IMG/VR virus record: IMGVR_UViG_3300044675_004111
Span: 1 to 21,308 of that record
DNA length: 21,308 bases
Reading direction: 5' to 3' (one strand)
From: a virus
Shown piece after piece: positions 1 through 10,226 of this stretch. The notes beneath the pieces were generated by a model. It saw only the letters and a list, made by a program, of their open reading frames with translations. It made no database searches and was not told the DNA's origin. A program made the position numbers and the translations under genes. Each line of letters starts with the position of its first letter. The stretch's first letter is position 1.

Positions 1-3000
1 CCAGCGACAACATTTTCCCTATTCTCAAGGTCGTCAAACTTGTTCCCGAAGTCAGCCTTGAATTTTTCTAATTTGGCATCAGCAGCATCAGCATCAGGCT
101 TATCTGCGGCTGGAGCCTCTACTGGAATACCTTCTACAATTCCATTTTCATCAGTTGGCATAAAGTCCATTTTTTGAATTGTAAAGTTTTTCATTTGGCC
201 ACCTTCAAAGCCACCAACATTTACATTTCCATTTTGTGGATTTACCCAGACGCGCTTAGGAGTAAAGTTTCTTGCTTTTCCGTTGTACATAAAAGCAATA
301 GCATCTCCATCAGCAATTGCTTGCTCAATTTGCTCTTTCAAATCTTCTTCTTTGTCTCTACCTAGGTTTCGGTCAACTAAAGCACGAATCCTTTGCCCCT
401 GAGCCCGTACTGGTTCTTGTGGCTCTACATCAACAGGTGCCCCATCTTTTGCTTCTTGGAACCCTGCAAGCCATTCGTTCCAGAGTTCAGCCTTATTAGG
501 TCCAGCAGGTCCAAACTCCCACATTTCCATAAACTCTTTGTCGTTTGCTGGTAGTTGATTTCCTCTACCACCTCTAGCAAATGCTTGACGTCCTAATTCT
601 TTTGCTCTAAGTTTTTTAGCCTTTTGGTCGTCTTCTGCTTTAGGTAATGCTGGCTCTACCTTAGGCTCTTTTACAACACGTCCGCCAGGACCTTCAATGC
701 CAAGTCCACGATCTACTGGCTTTGCTTTTGGTCCACGGAAATCAGGAAGAACAATGTCAGTGTTATCTCCCTTTTGAAGAATAAGATTTCTACCCTTCAG
801 TTCACGGCCACCTTGACGGAATGCCCATTTTTCATCTTCACCTTCAAATTGAATGATAAGTTTGTCTAGGTAAATAACTCCTTTACGGCCTTGACCACCA
901 GCCTTTTGACCTTCTTCAACTTGTGCGCCCATACGAGCCTTTACAACACCACGGCCCCACTTAGCATTTTTTACTGGGTCCTTGAAGCGAACAACATCTC
1001 CCTCTTGTAGGGCAATGCCATTTCTATCTTCGTAGAATCCTTCTTCTTTATATCTTCCACCCATTGGGCGACCCTCTTTAGCAACAATTCTTTCTCCAAG
1101 AGGCTTACGCTTAATTTGTCCACGCTTTGCTCCAGGAACTGCTTTTGTTCCCTTTGGCTCATCAATAATTTCAAACTCTTGATCTTCAACACCAGGACGA
1201 CGAATGTTACGAAGCGGTGAGTCAGCCTTGAAGTAGCGAGGTTCAATTCTTCCATTGACACGGTTTTGAATCATGAATTCATACCTATCAAGGACACCGA
1301 TGTAGCGTGCTGCAAGAACTTCCTCGAAGTTACCCCAGAATGGAGACCAGAAGAAATCGCCAACTTGAACTTCTTGGGCTTCAATAGGTGCTAAACGACC
1401 AGCGTTTTCCTCAACCCAAGCGTTATCTTTTTCTTTTGCCTTTTCTTCTTCAATTTTTGCTTTTGCATCTTCAGATAGAGGTTTTGGCTCTCTCTTTTTC
1501 TTCTTCTTTGGCTCTTCAAATACAGGTTCGTTATATCCTCCGCGTCCAAAACCATCTTTTTCAGCAGACCAGGCTTTAGGAAGTTCATCTCTTACTGCAC
1601 CTGTTTCTTCGTTCTTCCACTTTCCATCTTCTTGAAGAATATAAACTTCTTCTCGTGGAGGAACTCCAGGAGCACTCGGTATAAATTTAACGCGGGCTTT
1701 AGTGCCAACAGGTCTTCCATTAATGTTCTTTGGCGCATCTTTATCTTCTACTGGTTGTTCTGGATTTTGAAGAGCGTCAACTACACGAGCAATAAACTCG
1801 CGGCCTTCTTTCTCTGCCTTATCTTTGTCAGGATGATTTGTAGTCTGATTTGCTAACAAATCTCCGTCAAGGTCACGAACAACAGCGTCTGCTTGGAAGT
1901 CTGGCTTCTCGTCGCCAACGTTTTGAATCTTGATGTCTCCAGCAAGATTGTCTGGTAGGTCTTGTACTTCAATAATTTGTGGGGCATTGTTGGCATCGCC
2001 TGGAATGTCTCCGCGAGCAATAGGAACATCTTTTGCTCGTGCCTCTTCTGGCTCTGCTTGTTCCTTACGCTTTTGGTCAAGCAAATCTTTTGCATGAAGT
2101 TTGATAAGTGCTTCACCCTCTGCTTTAGCACCTTCAGCAGTTCTGTACTCTTCTTCTACTCTGTAGATTTCATTTCCATCATCGCTATTGTGGATAAGTG
2201 CACGAAGTGCAAATCTTCCTCCAGGTGTCTTATCAATAATAATTGTGCCAATGCCAATGCCTGGAAGACCAAAAGCATCAAGCCAAATTCTCTCTGCTCC
2301 TACCTCTTCTGCATTCTTATCTAAATCAACAGGGTCGTTAGCAATAAACGGTGCTGCTTCACCTTCTGGCATAACTTCTGGAACATTCAAATCTTCTGGA
2401 TTCTTAGGACGACGAACTCCGTCTAAGAACACTGTATGGAAATGTTCGTATGTAGAAACTTCTCCGTTTTCAATATTACGTCGATAAACTCTAACTTTTC
2501 CTGGCTCAAGACCAAACTCTTCTCCACCACGAAGAGCAACTACTTGCCAGATAATGTTTCCATCCTTAGAAGACATAAAGTCTCCAGGAAGTAAATCACG
2601 CATACGAATATTTTCACGAGGTAGAAGAACGGCGTTGTCTGGGTTAAGCACCCAGTCGCGGTCCATCATTCTCATCTTTCCTTGAGGGAACATCGTGTTA
2701 GGTGTGAAATCAAGAACTACAACTTCATCACGAGCACGAACTGGTTCTGGCTCAAGGCCGACAGGACCAGCATCAATATTTTCGCCAGGGTTTGGAGTAC
2801 CAACAGCATCTTTTACAGCACCATCAGTGTTTACGGGCTTGCCATTGAGACCATCTCGCATTGCCTTAGCAGCAGCGTATTCAGCAAGTTGTCCTTCGTA
2901 AGCATCGAAGGCTGCGTTATATCCATCCATCTTTGCCACATACTCATCGTTGCGAGCATCGACATCAAACAAATCTTTACCAGCATCAAGTTCAATTCCC

Positions 3001-6000
3001 TTGTCAATAAGAGCATTGAAAATCTTTGCTGCTGCTTCTGCATCAGCATCTGCTGCGTGCCAATTTTCTAAGTCAACGCCAAGATGTTTAGCAAGGTTTC
3101 CTAAAGCGTAATGATTTTTACGGCCCTTAGGAGCCTGAGGACGGTTTTCCTTAGGTTGGTCTTTGAAGATGTCTCGTGCCATTGGCAGAATGTCTAATAG
3201 ACCTCCTGGAGCCCAGTCAAGACCATGACGGTCAGCAAGACGACGAGCAACTTCATCATCAAAAACCATATTTTGTGCGCCGAAGATTGCATTTGGTCCT
3301 GCCCACTCCAAGAACTGACGCATTGCATCTTCTTGGTTTGGTTGCTGACCTAAGAAATCATCATTGAGTTTGTTGCCCTTGTCATCTACAGCGTTAGGGA
3401 TTCCATCTGTATCACGACCAGCATATGTATCAGCAATAGAGCGACCTGGGTTCATAAAAATATTTACGCGGTCAATAATTTCACCGTTGCGAACACGAAC
3501 ACCAGCAACTTGCCATGGCTCGTTGCCATCTTCTGGATCTACTCCAGTTGTTTCAAAATCAAAGAAGACTAAATCTTTATCCTTAAGAAGTTCACGGAAC
3601 TTATTCCAGTCTCCACCTGCTTCACGAGCAATTGCAGCCATATCACCTTGGAAGGCTGGCATTTCAATCTGACGTGGAGGTGTAGGGCGTCGCACAGCGA
3701 CAGCATTAGGAATATCTTTATCTTGCTCTGCAACATTATCCTTCTGGTTAATAACTGGAAGGTCTGCTGGTGCTTGCCACAAGGCTGCGGCCTCATCAAG
3801 TTTCTTCTGATGCTCTGCACGCTTGGCAGGGTCCTTATCTGGACGCCATTTACCATCAACAACGTTGTGAGGTTGGTGTAACTCTTCTAAATCACCCTTT
3901 GCAGGTGGTTCAACGTTACGAATAACATCGATAGGGCCGTTTGCCTTCCACTCTTTTCTTTGAGTGACGTGTCCTGGGTAGTAACCCTCAACACTGACAA
4001 ACTCTGGCTTTGTGTTTTCGTCAACAAAAATTCTTTCAATTACAAAGTGACCCTTCTTAGGGTCTGTAGTTACATCTCCAGCCTTCAAATCAGCAGCACG
4101 AGAGATAACACGATGTGGCTGGTTTGCTGGTTCTGTTGGGTCAACAAAACGCTTCTTTGCTGCGTCTAGTTGTATGTCGTAGTCAGCACGAGCAGCATCA
4201 AAGGCTGCTTGGTCTTCTGCCTTAGCAAATCCCCAAGAGCCATCTGCGTTTTTCTTTCTGCGACCAAAATCTTTTTCTTTTGGCTTAGAAAGAACTGGTA
4301 GGTCTCCCATTTCAGGAGCCTGTGCGCCACGAATTACTGGAATCTCACGCCATTCATTCCACTGCTTTGTATCTTGTTCGACATGGCCTGGGTAGTAACC
4401 CTTAATCTTTATGCGATCTGTTCCTGGAACTTTCTCGCCAACTTCTGTAATTACAAAATGGTCGCCAACAGTAATATCACCAGGCAAAATGTCTTTTGCT
4501 TTTACAGTAATACGAATTGGTGGTCTATTTCCATTTCCACCTGGAGGTGTTGGTCCATCTCCACCGTCCCCTGGGGCTGGAGCAGGTGCAACGTTTGCTG
4601 CCGCTGGATATTCTTCAAATCCGTCTGGAATCTCTTGTAATCCATCAACCTCAAAATCATCTGGGGCTGCTGGTCTAATGTTTTTGTTTTCTGGAACAGA
4701 AACAATGTCTAAACCTTTTTCACCTTCTGTAGCAGTGCCTGGCTTGCGCTCTGCTGCAACTGGAAGTTCTGCAACTGGTGCATTTCCATCTGGGAAATCT
4801 CCAGCCTGTTCTGAAATACGCTTTTCTTTTCCAAAGGCTGCCCAGCGTTCTCTTTGAGCAGGACGAGGCATATCAACTGCCCATGATGTTTCAAAATCAT
4901 CTAAAGCGCTCTTGTAGGCTTCTGTATGGTTATCTGGGTTAGCGAAGAAATCTGCAATCTCCGCTTGAGTCATTGAATCAAAAGCGGCAATCTGTTCGTC
5001 AGAAAAACCATAGCCTTTAGCAAACTCTTTAATTTTTTCACGAGATGCTTTTGCATACTCTGCCTTGCGAGCATCTAGGTCTGCCTGTACTTCATCCCAG
5101 TTTTCATAAGTCTTTGGTTCAACAAGACCATTGCGGTCTTTTACAGTTATCTTTCCATCTTTATCAGTAGATGCTTCAAAGTTATTCAAACCATAAACGT
5201 TGTTATAGTTTTCTGGAAGAGCACGGCCAAACATTCTTCCTACTGTTTGTGAGATTCCCCAACCCTCAGGAACATTACGTCCTTGGTCATCAACACGGGC
5301 TTCAGCATTGGCTTTTAGTTCTGCTATGCGGTCTTCGACAGCCTTTCTTTCTGCTGCTTGCTCTGCCATCAAACGCTCGTAAGCATTCATTGGCTTTGCT
5401 TCAGTTGGAAGGTCTAGAGGAAGTTCTGCTTGTTGCTCTTCTTGTCCAACAAATCCTTCATCAGCAATTGACTTAACAAGTGCGTTTGTATCTTCTCCAA
5501 GAAGTTGTAAAGCATCACGCACTGCTTCTACAGGAACGTTTGCTACAAACTCTTCGCCATCATCATCTTTCATAGACACGTTTGCGTGTCCTGGAATTGG
5601 ATTACCTGGCTCAATACCACGCTTTAGTTCTTCAACAAGTTTTTCTTTTTCAACAGACTGCGCCAAGAAAACAGGGTTGTCGCTAAATCCAACTGGAAGA
5701 TTTTCATTCTGGTCTTCTTCAGTAACTTCTTTCCAGTTTTGGTATGGCTCAGGATTGATTTTGTGATATCCCGCTGGCATATCAATATCATCATTTTTTG
5801 GAAGATAAGGAGTGTGGTCTTTAGTTTTCATAAATTCAGCCATCTCGGCTTCGCCAAGACCATCTAATACAACTGGAAGTGGAACTAGGTCCATCTCTTC
5901 TTTATTGAAATCTGGAATCTCTGCTGCTGGTGCCTCATCTGCGTCGCGCTCAATAGTTCTTTCAAACGCTTCAGCAATATCTGGATTAGGTCCACTAACA

Positions 6001-7505
6001 TTCTCTGAGCCCTTACGGAAGTCAGCAAGTGCTTCTTCGTTTTGTTTAGTTCCAAGTTTTTTGTCGTAGATTCTTGCAAGTTCTAGAGGAGCATCTTCGC
6101 CAGCCTCTTGAAGAGCAAAAAACAATGCTTCTGCTGGAACAAACTCGTCTCCGTTATTGAAACCAAGTGCTCCATAGCCAGTTGCGTTTTCGCCATCTTC
6201 TTTTGGAATAACTGCTTCTTCTAAAGCAGCAACTAAATCACGAGGGTCATACTTTTGTGCAAGTTCTACAGGGTCATCAGTAAAATCTGTTGACTCTTCA
6301 TCAATACGACCTTCAGGGTCATATGATGAATCTGGGTTAATTATTTTTGCGCCTTCAGGAATAGCAAAAGCAAAAGCCGCTGCTTTTTCTTTAGGTTTTA
6401 TAATTTCTTGTTTTTGTTTTTGTTGTTCTTTTGCTTCTGGAAATTCTGTTTCCTGAGAAGGCTTATCAATTTCATCAATCTTATCTAAAATCTCTGACCA
6501 AGATTTGGCATCGATAATTGGGCCTTTGCCATTGCTTGCAGTTAGATTACCAAAATCATCCTTAGTAACTCTCCACTCTTCATTCTTCCAAGTGTAGCCA
6601 CCTAATTTTTCCCAGCCGTCTGGTGCTTCAACAAATTCAATATCTTCTTCGTTTATTACATCATCGCTAACTGAATAACGAACTGGTGCTTTGCTAAATC
6701 CGTCAGCAGTTGGATTAAGGATTGCTTTTACGAACTCGCCCTTTGAAGGTGGAATTTTAGCAATTCGACCATCTGGAAGTTCTACAAGAACATTTTCTCC
6801 ATCATTGGAGTCCATAAGAGTTTTACCAACAACGCTAAATACTTTTCCAGCACGACGAACTAGAGCACGAAGACCTCCGCCTTGGTATGCGAATCGACCT
6901 TTGCGGTCACGACGTTGTAGTTTTGCACGAAGAGAACGAGCAATTGGAGAATTTCCATCGCCCATAGCAGCAAGCAATGTCTCGGTTGGCAAAGTTCCTT
7001 GTGGTAGACCAGCAAGAATTGAGTTGTAGTAAGTGTGTTCTACAGAGCCAAACTCTGAAGTAAGTGCTGATGCAAGAATTACTCGTGCACGTTCATCTGT
7101 AATTCGTGCGTCATCAACAAACCAACGAGCACGAGAAGATTCTAAAGCAGATGCTGTAAGAGAGTGGTCACGAGTTGAGCGTGGGTGTGAGATTGGAAGT
7201 AAATCTGTGTGTGAAAGAGTTAAAGAGTTGTTCTTATTGTTTTGAGCAAGGTTGATGTACTGAGTAAGTTCCTTCAAAGCCATATGCTCACGTAGTGAGA
7301 ATGGAAGATGACGTGTTGCTTGAAGTGAGCGAAGAACTACAGTAAATGCTGCCTTCTTTGTGATACGGCGAGAAGTATTAGCATTTGTGTTCGCCTGTTC
7401 AATTACAGAAAGTGCTGACTCACGAATACGAAGAGCCTGGCTCATTGATTGAGAGCGACGTCCCTCTTCTGAAATTGCGTGACTTAGTCTGCGAATTCTG
7501 CTCAC
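1..7505 (-). CDS. Giant phage protein (partial) with embedded DEDDh exonuclease domain
   Basis: An open frame runs from a GTG at 7505 to the left edge, so at least 2,501 residues are visible and the C-terminus is missing. The GTG lies two bases after the stop of the gene before it, with AGGAAGG about nine bases upstream. Around residues 1300-1500 there is a complete DEDDh (RNase T/DnaQ-like) exonuclease signature: VFFDFETTG with D1316 and E1318, a second-motif D1416 in NMVFDDE, and HAADAD with H1483 and D1488. The rest is mostly charged, Pro/Glu/Lys-rich linkers joining small domains. Two related units contain GYYPGHV at 1036 and 1174, and LxxGD segments occur near 1641, 2049 and 2169. Residues 101-120 share a motif with the preceding gene product. 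Its position after the portal suggests a head-associated or ejected virion protein; that role is inferred. The exonuclease assignment is strong; the whole-protein function is unknown. Confidence 0.85.
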   Translation of the reverse strand, partial: MSRIRRLSHAISEEGRRSQSMSQALRIRESALSVIEQANTNANTSRRITKKAAFTVVLRSLQATRHLPFSLREHMALKELTQYINLAQNNKNNSLTLSHTDLLPISHPRSTRDHSLTASALESSRARWFVDDARITDERARVILASALTSEFGSVEHTYYNSILAGLPQGTLPTETLLAAMGDGNSPIARSLRAKLQRRDRKGRFAYQGGGLRALVRRAGKVFSVVGKTLMDSNDGENVLVELPDGRIAKIPPSKGEFVKAILNPTADGFSKAPVRYSVSDDVINEEDIEFVEAPDGWEKLGGYTWKNEEWRVTKDDFGNLTASNGKGPIIDAKSWSEILDKIDEIDKPSQETEFPEAKEQQKQKQEIIKPKEKAAAFAFAIPEGAKIINPDSSYDPEGRIDEESTDFTDDPVELAQKYDPRDLVAALEEAVIPKEDGENATGYGALGFNNGDEFVPAEALFFALQEAGEDAPLELARIYDKKLGTKQNEEALADFRKGSENVSGPNPDIAEAFERTIERDADEAPAAEIPDFNKEEMDLVPLPVVLDGLGEAEMAEFMKTKDHTPYLPKNDDIDMPAGYHKINPEPYQNWKEVTEEDQNENLPVGFSDNPVFLAQSVEKEKLVEELKRGIEPGNPIPGHANVSMKDDDGEEFVANVPVEAVRDALQLLGEDTNALVKSIADEGFVGQEEQQAELPLDLPTEAKPMNAYERLMAEQAAERKAVEDRIAELKANAEARVDDQGRNVPEGWGISQTVGRMFGRALPENYNNVYGLNNFEASTDKDGKITVKDRNGLVEPKTYENWDEVQADLDARKAEYAKASREKIKEFAKGYGFSDEQIAAFDSMTQAEIADFFANPDNHTEAYKSALDDFETSWAVDMPRPAQRERWAAFGKEKRISEQAGDFPDGNAPVAELPVAAERKPGTATEGEKGLDIVSVPENKNIRPAAPDDFEVDGLQEIPDGFEEYPAAANVAPAPAPGDGGDGPTPPGGNGNRPPIRITVKAKDILPGDITVGDHFVITEVGEKVPGTDRIKIKGYYPGHVEQDTKQWNEWREIPVIRGAQAPEMGDLPVLSKPKEKDFGRRKKNADGSWGFAKAEDQAAFDAARADYDIQLDAAKKRFVDPTEPANQPHRVISRAADLKAGDVTTDPKKGHFVIERIFVDENTKPEFVSVEGYYPGHVTQRKEWKANGPIDVIRNVEPPAKGDLEELHQPHNVVDGKWRPDKDPAKRAEHQKKLDEAAALWQAPADLPVINQKDNVAEQDKDIPNAVAVRRPTPPRQIEMPAFQGDMAAIAREAGGDWNKFRELLKDKDLVFFDFETTGVDPEDGNEPWQVAGVRVRNGEIIDRVNIFMNPGRSIADTYAGRDTDGIPNAVDDKGNKLNDDFLGQQPNQEDAMRQFLEWAGPNAIFGAQNMVFDDEVARRLADRHGLDWAPGGLLDILPMARDIFKDQPKENRPQAPKGRKNHYALGNLAKHLGVDLENWHAADADAEAAAKIFNALIDKGIELDAGKDLFDVDARNDEYVAKMDGYNAAFDAYEGQLAEYAAAKAMRDGLNGKPVNTDGAVKDAVGTPNPGENIDAGPVGLEPEPVRARDEVVVLDFTPNTMFPQGKMRMMDRDWVLNPDNAVLLPRENIRMRDLLPGDFMSSKDGNIIWQVVALRGGEEFGLEPGKVRVYRRNIENGEVSTYEHFHTVFLDGVRRPKNPEDLNVPEVMPEGEAAPFIANDPVDLDKNAEEVGAERIWLDAFGLPGIGIGTIIIDKTPGGRFALRALIHNSDDGNEIYRVEEEYRTAEGAKAEGEALIKLHAKDLLDQKRKEQAEPEEARAKDVPIARGDIPGDANNAPQIIEVQDLPDNLAGDIKIQNVGDEKPDFQADAVVRDLDGDLLANQTTNHPDKDKAEKEGREFIARVVDALQNPEQPVEDKDAPKNINGRPVGTKARVKFIPSAPGVPPREEVYILQEDGKWKNEETGAVRDELPKAWSAEKDGFGRGGYNEPVFEEPKKKKKREPKPLSEDAKAKIEEEKAKEKDNAWVEENAGRLAPIEAQEVQVGDFFWSPFWGNFEEVLAARYIGVLDRYEFMIQNRVNGRIEPRYFKADSPLRNIRRPGVEDQEFEIIDEPKGTKAVPGAKRGQIKRKPLGERIVAKEGRPMGGRYKEEGFYEDRNGIALQEGDVVRFKDPVKNAKWGRGVVKARMGAQVEEGQKAGGQGRKGVIYLDKLIIQFEGEDEKWAFRQGGRELKGRNLILQKGDNTDIVLPDFRGPKAKPVDRGLGIEGPGGRVVKEPKVEPALPKAEDDQKAKKLRAKELGRQAFARGGRGNQLPANDKEFMEMWEFGPAGPNKAELWNEWLAGFQEAKDGAPVDVEPQEPVRAQGQRIRALVDRNLGRDKEEDLKEQIEQAIADGDAIAFMYNGKARNFTPKRVWVNPQNGNVNVGGFEGGQMKNFTIQKMDFMPTDENGIVEGIPVEAPAADKPDADAADAKLEKFKADFGNKFDDLENRENVVA

Positions 7506-7507
7506 TC

Positions 7508-8461
7508 TTATATACCTTCCTCAAACTCTGGTAATAAATCTCCATCAAGACTTGCATGACCCAAAGATGCTAAAAGCGAAGCACGAAGAAAAGGGTCATC
7601 GCCATTTCTTACGCCGCGAAGCCAACTTGCTCTAATTGCTTCTTCTGCTTCATATCCATAACCTGAATACTCTGCCATAGCAAGGATAGCGTCTTCTGGA
7701 TATAGGTAATCTTCTTTATTTTTTAGTTCAATATTAAGTTCTTGCTCGTATGCAAACTCTTCAACATCTTTCATAGATGTTTTTCCTTCTTTTTTGATTA
7801 CGCCATCAGGAAGAACAGCAAAACGACATACTCCCATTGGCTCTACAGGTAGGGAAATGATTTGGCATTGGTCTCCGCCAGCATAAAGAACGCAGTTGGC
7901 GCAATGAACGCCGATTTCTTGGTCTTTGTTATCTGCCGCAGATGTGTAGCCAGCCCATATGCCAGTTTCATCTTCATTAAACTTTCCATACTTGGTAGCA
8001 ATCTCAACAAGTGCTGCTGCTAACTCTTGTTCTTCTGGAACAAGACCTGCTGCTGTAATTGAATTAAATTTTTTAGTAGAACGAGGATGTCCAGAAGGTA
8101 AAAGGTCATTGTCAGTGGTGTAAGCAGAGTTAGTAGGCTTTCCAGACTTGAGAAGTTTTAGAAAAGCATTGACGCGACCCATAGCCCATTGATTGCGATT
8201 CATTCCAGGACGATGCGAGACACTAAATGCTCCTGCGCCACGGCGATAGACCGCTTTGAGCATTCCTAGCGATGCTTTACGTCCAGATGGTGCTTTTTCA
8301 TTATGCTTAGAAACTTTTTCTTTCAAAGATGCTTCAACTGATGCTGAAAATTTTACTTTGCGTGCTTCTTTAGTTCCTTTAGCAGAATCTTTTTTGTTTT
8401 TTGATGAACCTTTAATCTGATCAGACTTCGGTGCTGGTGTCTGGCTGATTGTCTTCGACAT
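7508..8461 (-). CDS. Head-region protein with YRRG/SHRPG motif and Cys4 cluster
   Basis: A 317-residue product, third-last gene of the visible structural operon. I prefer the ATG at 8461, with GGAAGGCGG upstream, over a TTG at 8539 that would overlap the portal gene by 119 bases; the ATG still overlaps it by 41. The N-terminus is Lys/Ser-rich. Residues 72-86 read YRRGAGAFSVSHRPG, followed by a WAMGRVNAFL helix and DNDLLPSGHPRST at 117-129, a pattern I associate with a domain of unknown function widespread in phage proteins (DUF5824-like; recalled, not searched). Cysteines 187, 190, 199 and 212 (CANC, C, C) look like a zinc or iron-sulfur site. The C-terminal third is acidic. Location right after the portal suggests a minor head or assembly role, but no catalytic motif is evident. 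Confidence 0.8.
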   Translation of the reverse strand: MSKTISQTPAPKSDQIKGSSKNKKDSAKGTKEARKVKFSASVEASLKEKVSKHNEKAPSGRKASLGMLKAVYRRGAGAFSVSHRPGMNRNQWAMGRVNAFLKLLKSGKPTNSAYTTDNDLLPSGHPRSTKKFNSITAAGLVPEEQELAAALVEIATKYGKFNEDETGIWAGYTSAADNKDQEIGVHCANCVLYAGGDQCQIISLPVEPMGVCRFAVLPDGVIKKEGKTSMKDVEEFAYEQELNIELKNKEDYLYPEDAILAMAEYSGYGYEAEEAIRASWLRGVRNGDDPFLRASLLASLGHASLDGDLLPEFEEGI

Positions 8462-10190
8462 TTGGTTCACCGCCTTCCGCAGGTGCTCCAGAAGTTGCTT
8501 GTTGTAGAAGTTGTTCAACACTTTCAGGTAGCGGAGCAACAGATGCGCCTTGTTGAGCCTCTCTTACCTTCATCATAAGTTCAGGACTTAGTGCACCAAG
8601 CATTGCTTCAGTAAGTTCAGGTGTGATTGCTCCCTTTTCAAAGAGCATTCTGATTCCAACTTCTTCTGCTGTAGGTGTATCAGATGCAGAGAAGCCGTGA
8701 GCACGACGCCATGTCTCTCCAGAGATAATTCCTCTGTCAAATCCAGAGTCAGCATCCATTGCTCTGTCATTGCGAGTTGAAACTGCGCTTGGGTCATACC
8801 AAACAACAATTCTGTCAACCTCAGTTGCGTTGAAACCTTGAGCAGTGAGGTATGGGCGTAGATAGACGATAGTCAAAGCATCTGCAATGAGCAACATCAA
8901 TGGTTCAATGTGTGCCTTGTAGAGTGCTTCGTCAATTTGTAGAGCGTTCGAATATTTCACATTGGCAAGACCAGTGACTACATCCTTTGGAACATCTAAA
9001 CCTTGAAGGATACGTTCAAGAACACGGTCTGCACGTTGAGCCAACGCAGGGTCGAACGAACGCTCAAACTTAAATTGTTTAATGGCATCGCCAAGTTCGG
9101 CAGGGCCACGAATGATAAGCGGAACAACTGCTGATGCGGATTCTTCATCACGAATCGGAGTTGTCATTGCATCAATAAGTTGTTCTTCAAACTCATCTTC
9201 TGCTTCTTCTGCTGTAAAGCCAGGATTTAATTCACTGTCTGCCTCATCATATGGATAGTCAGGGTCGCCTTGTGCAGCAACTGATAAACCATCTGGTAAG
9301 TAAAGAGCGCCAGCGTTTAGGCGAGAGCGTGCTGTTGCACGGAATGTTCTGTTGAGCAAAAGAAGTTCTGCGCAAAGGTCTAGAAGACCGCGTAGTGATG
9401 AATCTGCTTCATCTGAGTAACGTGGATGTGAACGCCAAATGCGTCCTACGAATGCACCATTAGCAAGACGATTAACTCCTATAGATCCACCTGCTGTTTG
9501 TTCACGGCGACCAATAACGTTGTATCCACCACGAGCATCTGCCATAATTTCATCAACGGAACGAATGTCCCAAGATTCAGGAACGCCTGATCCCTTTTTC
9601 TCTGGCATCTGAACTAAATAACATTCACCAGCAACTGAAAGATTAAGTGCTGCATCCTTAAGAAGTCCTGCTTGTCCGCCGTATGCAGAATCTAAACGAG
9701 CAAGTGCTCTTTCTGCGGCAGCAGCAAGACGTGGATCAATAATTCGTGCATTGCGTACAGATGTTGGGGACTCAGATGCGTTCTCTACAACCGCTGCATA
9801 AATTCTAATTCGTGAAACAACTGATGCAACAAGGTTGAAGGCATACTTCACTTCACCGATTGCGTCGTAGTATTCCCATGCTTCTGCTTGCCATGCTGAT
9901 GAACCAGCGGCGCGACGTTGTCTAAATTGTTCAAACTCGCCTTTATCATTAATTTTGATTTGAACTGCGGCAGCAGTTAAAGAACGTGGAGTTGAATATG
10001 CAACAGAAGATGCAGGTGATGATAAAAATACTGAGGCAGGTCCAGAAACTTTAGAAGAACTACGACGAGCAACTAATTGTGTAGAGCGAGTAGTAGATTT
10101 TGATTTACCCTTTTTAGGCGAGGATGCTTTCTTGGGAACGGCAGGACGAACAGGTTCACTGGATGGTTCTTCGCGTTTGAATACGCCCAC
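8421..10190 (-). CDS. Phage portal protein
   Basis: A 589-residue protein starting at a GTG with GAGGAG seven bases upstream. The first 60 residues are basic and Ser/Pro/Lys-rich. The core looks like an actinophage portal: FNLVASVVSRIRIYA helix near 117, a WDIRSVDEIM strand region, a long LLDLCAELLLLNRTFRATA helix near residue 280, and GLDVPKDVVTGLANVKYSNA followed by a hydrophobic helix in the region expected to form the clip/stem. The C-terminus is Glu/Pro-rich and low complexity. Portals form the dodecameric ring through which DNA is packaged and ejected, binding terminase and head-tail connectors. The large terminase usually lies nearby but is not in this window. Identification rests on recalled family patterns and length, not a database search. 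Confidence 0.8.
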   Translation of the reverse strand: MGVFKREEPSSEPVRPAVPKKASSPKKGKSKSTTRSTQLVARRSSSKVSGPASVFLSSPASSVAYSTPRSLTAAAVQIKINDKGEFEQFRQRRAAGSSAWQAEAWEYYDAIGEVKYAFNLVASVVSRIRIYAAVVENASESPTSVRNARIIDPRLAAAAERALARLDSAYGGQAGLLKDAALNLSVAGECYLVQMPEKKGSGVPESWDIRSVDEIMADARGGYNVIGRREQTAGGSIGVNRLANGAFVGRIWRSHPRYSDEADSSLRGLLDLCAELLLLNRTFRATARSRLNAGALYLPDGLSVAAQGDPDYPYDEADSELNPGFTAEEAEDEFEEQLIDAMTTPIRDEESASAVVPLIIRGPAELGDAIKQFKFERSFDPALAQRADRVLERILQGLDVPKDVVTGLANVKYSNALQIDEALYKAHIEPLMLLIADALTIVYLRPYLTAQGFNATEVDRIVVWYDPSAVSTRNDRAMDADSGFDRGIISGETWRRAHGFSASDTPTAEEVGIRMLFEKGAITPELTEAMLGALSPELMMKVREAQQGASVAPLPESVEQLLQQATSGAPAEGGEPNVEDNQPDTSTEV

Positions 10191-10226
10191 AGATTTACTC
10201 CTCGTCTTCGTTACGGAACACCAGGA

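Noticed and set aside
4411-4857. Plus-strand open frame of 148 codons and similar plus-strand frames across 174-7245
   Set aside because: They are antisense shadows of the continuous minus-strand giant gene, with low-complexity products and no promoter or ribosome site.
8462-8539. Longer TTG-start form of the Cys4 head-region protein
   Set aside because: It would overlap the portal gene by 119 bases and lacks the clear ribosome site found before ATG 8461.
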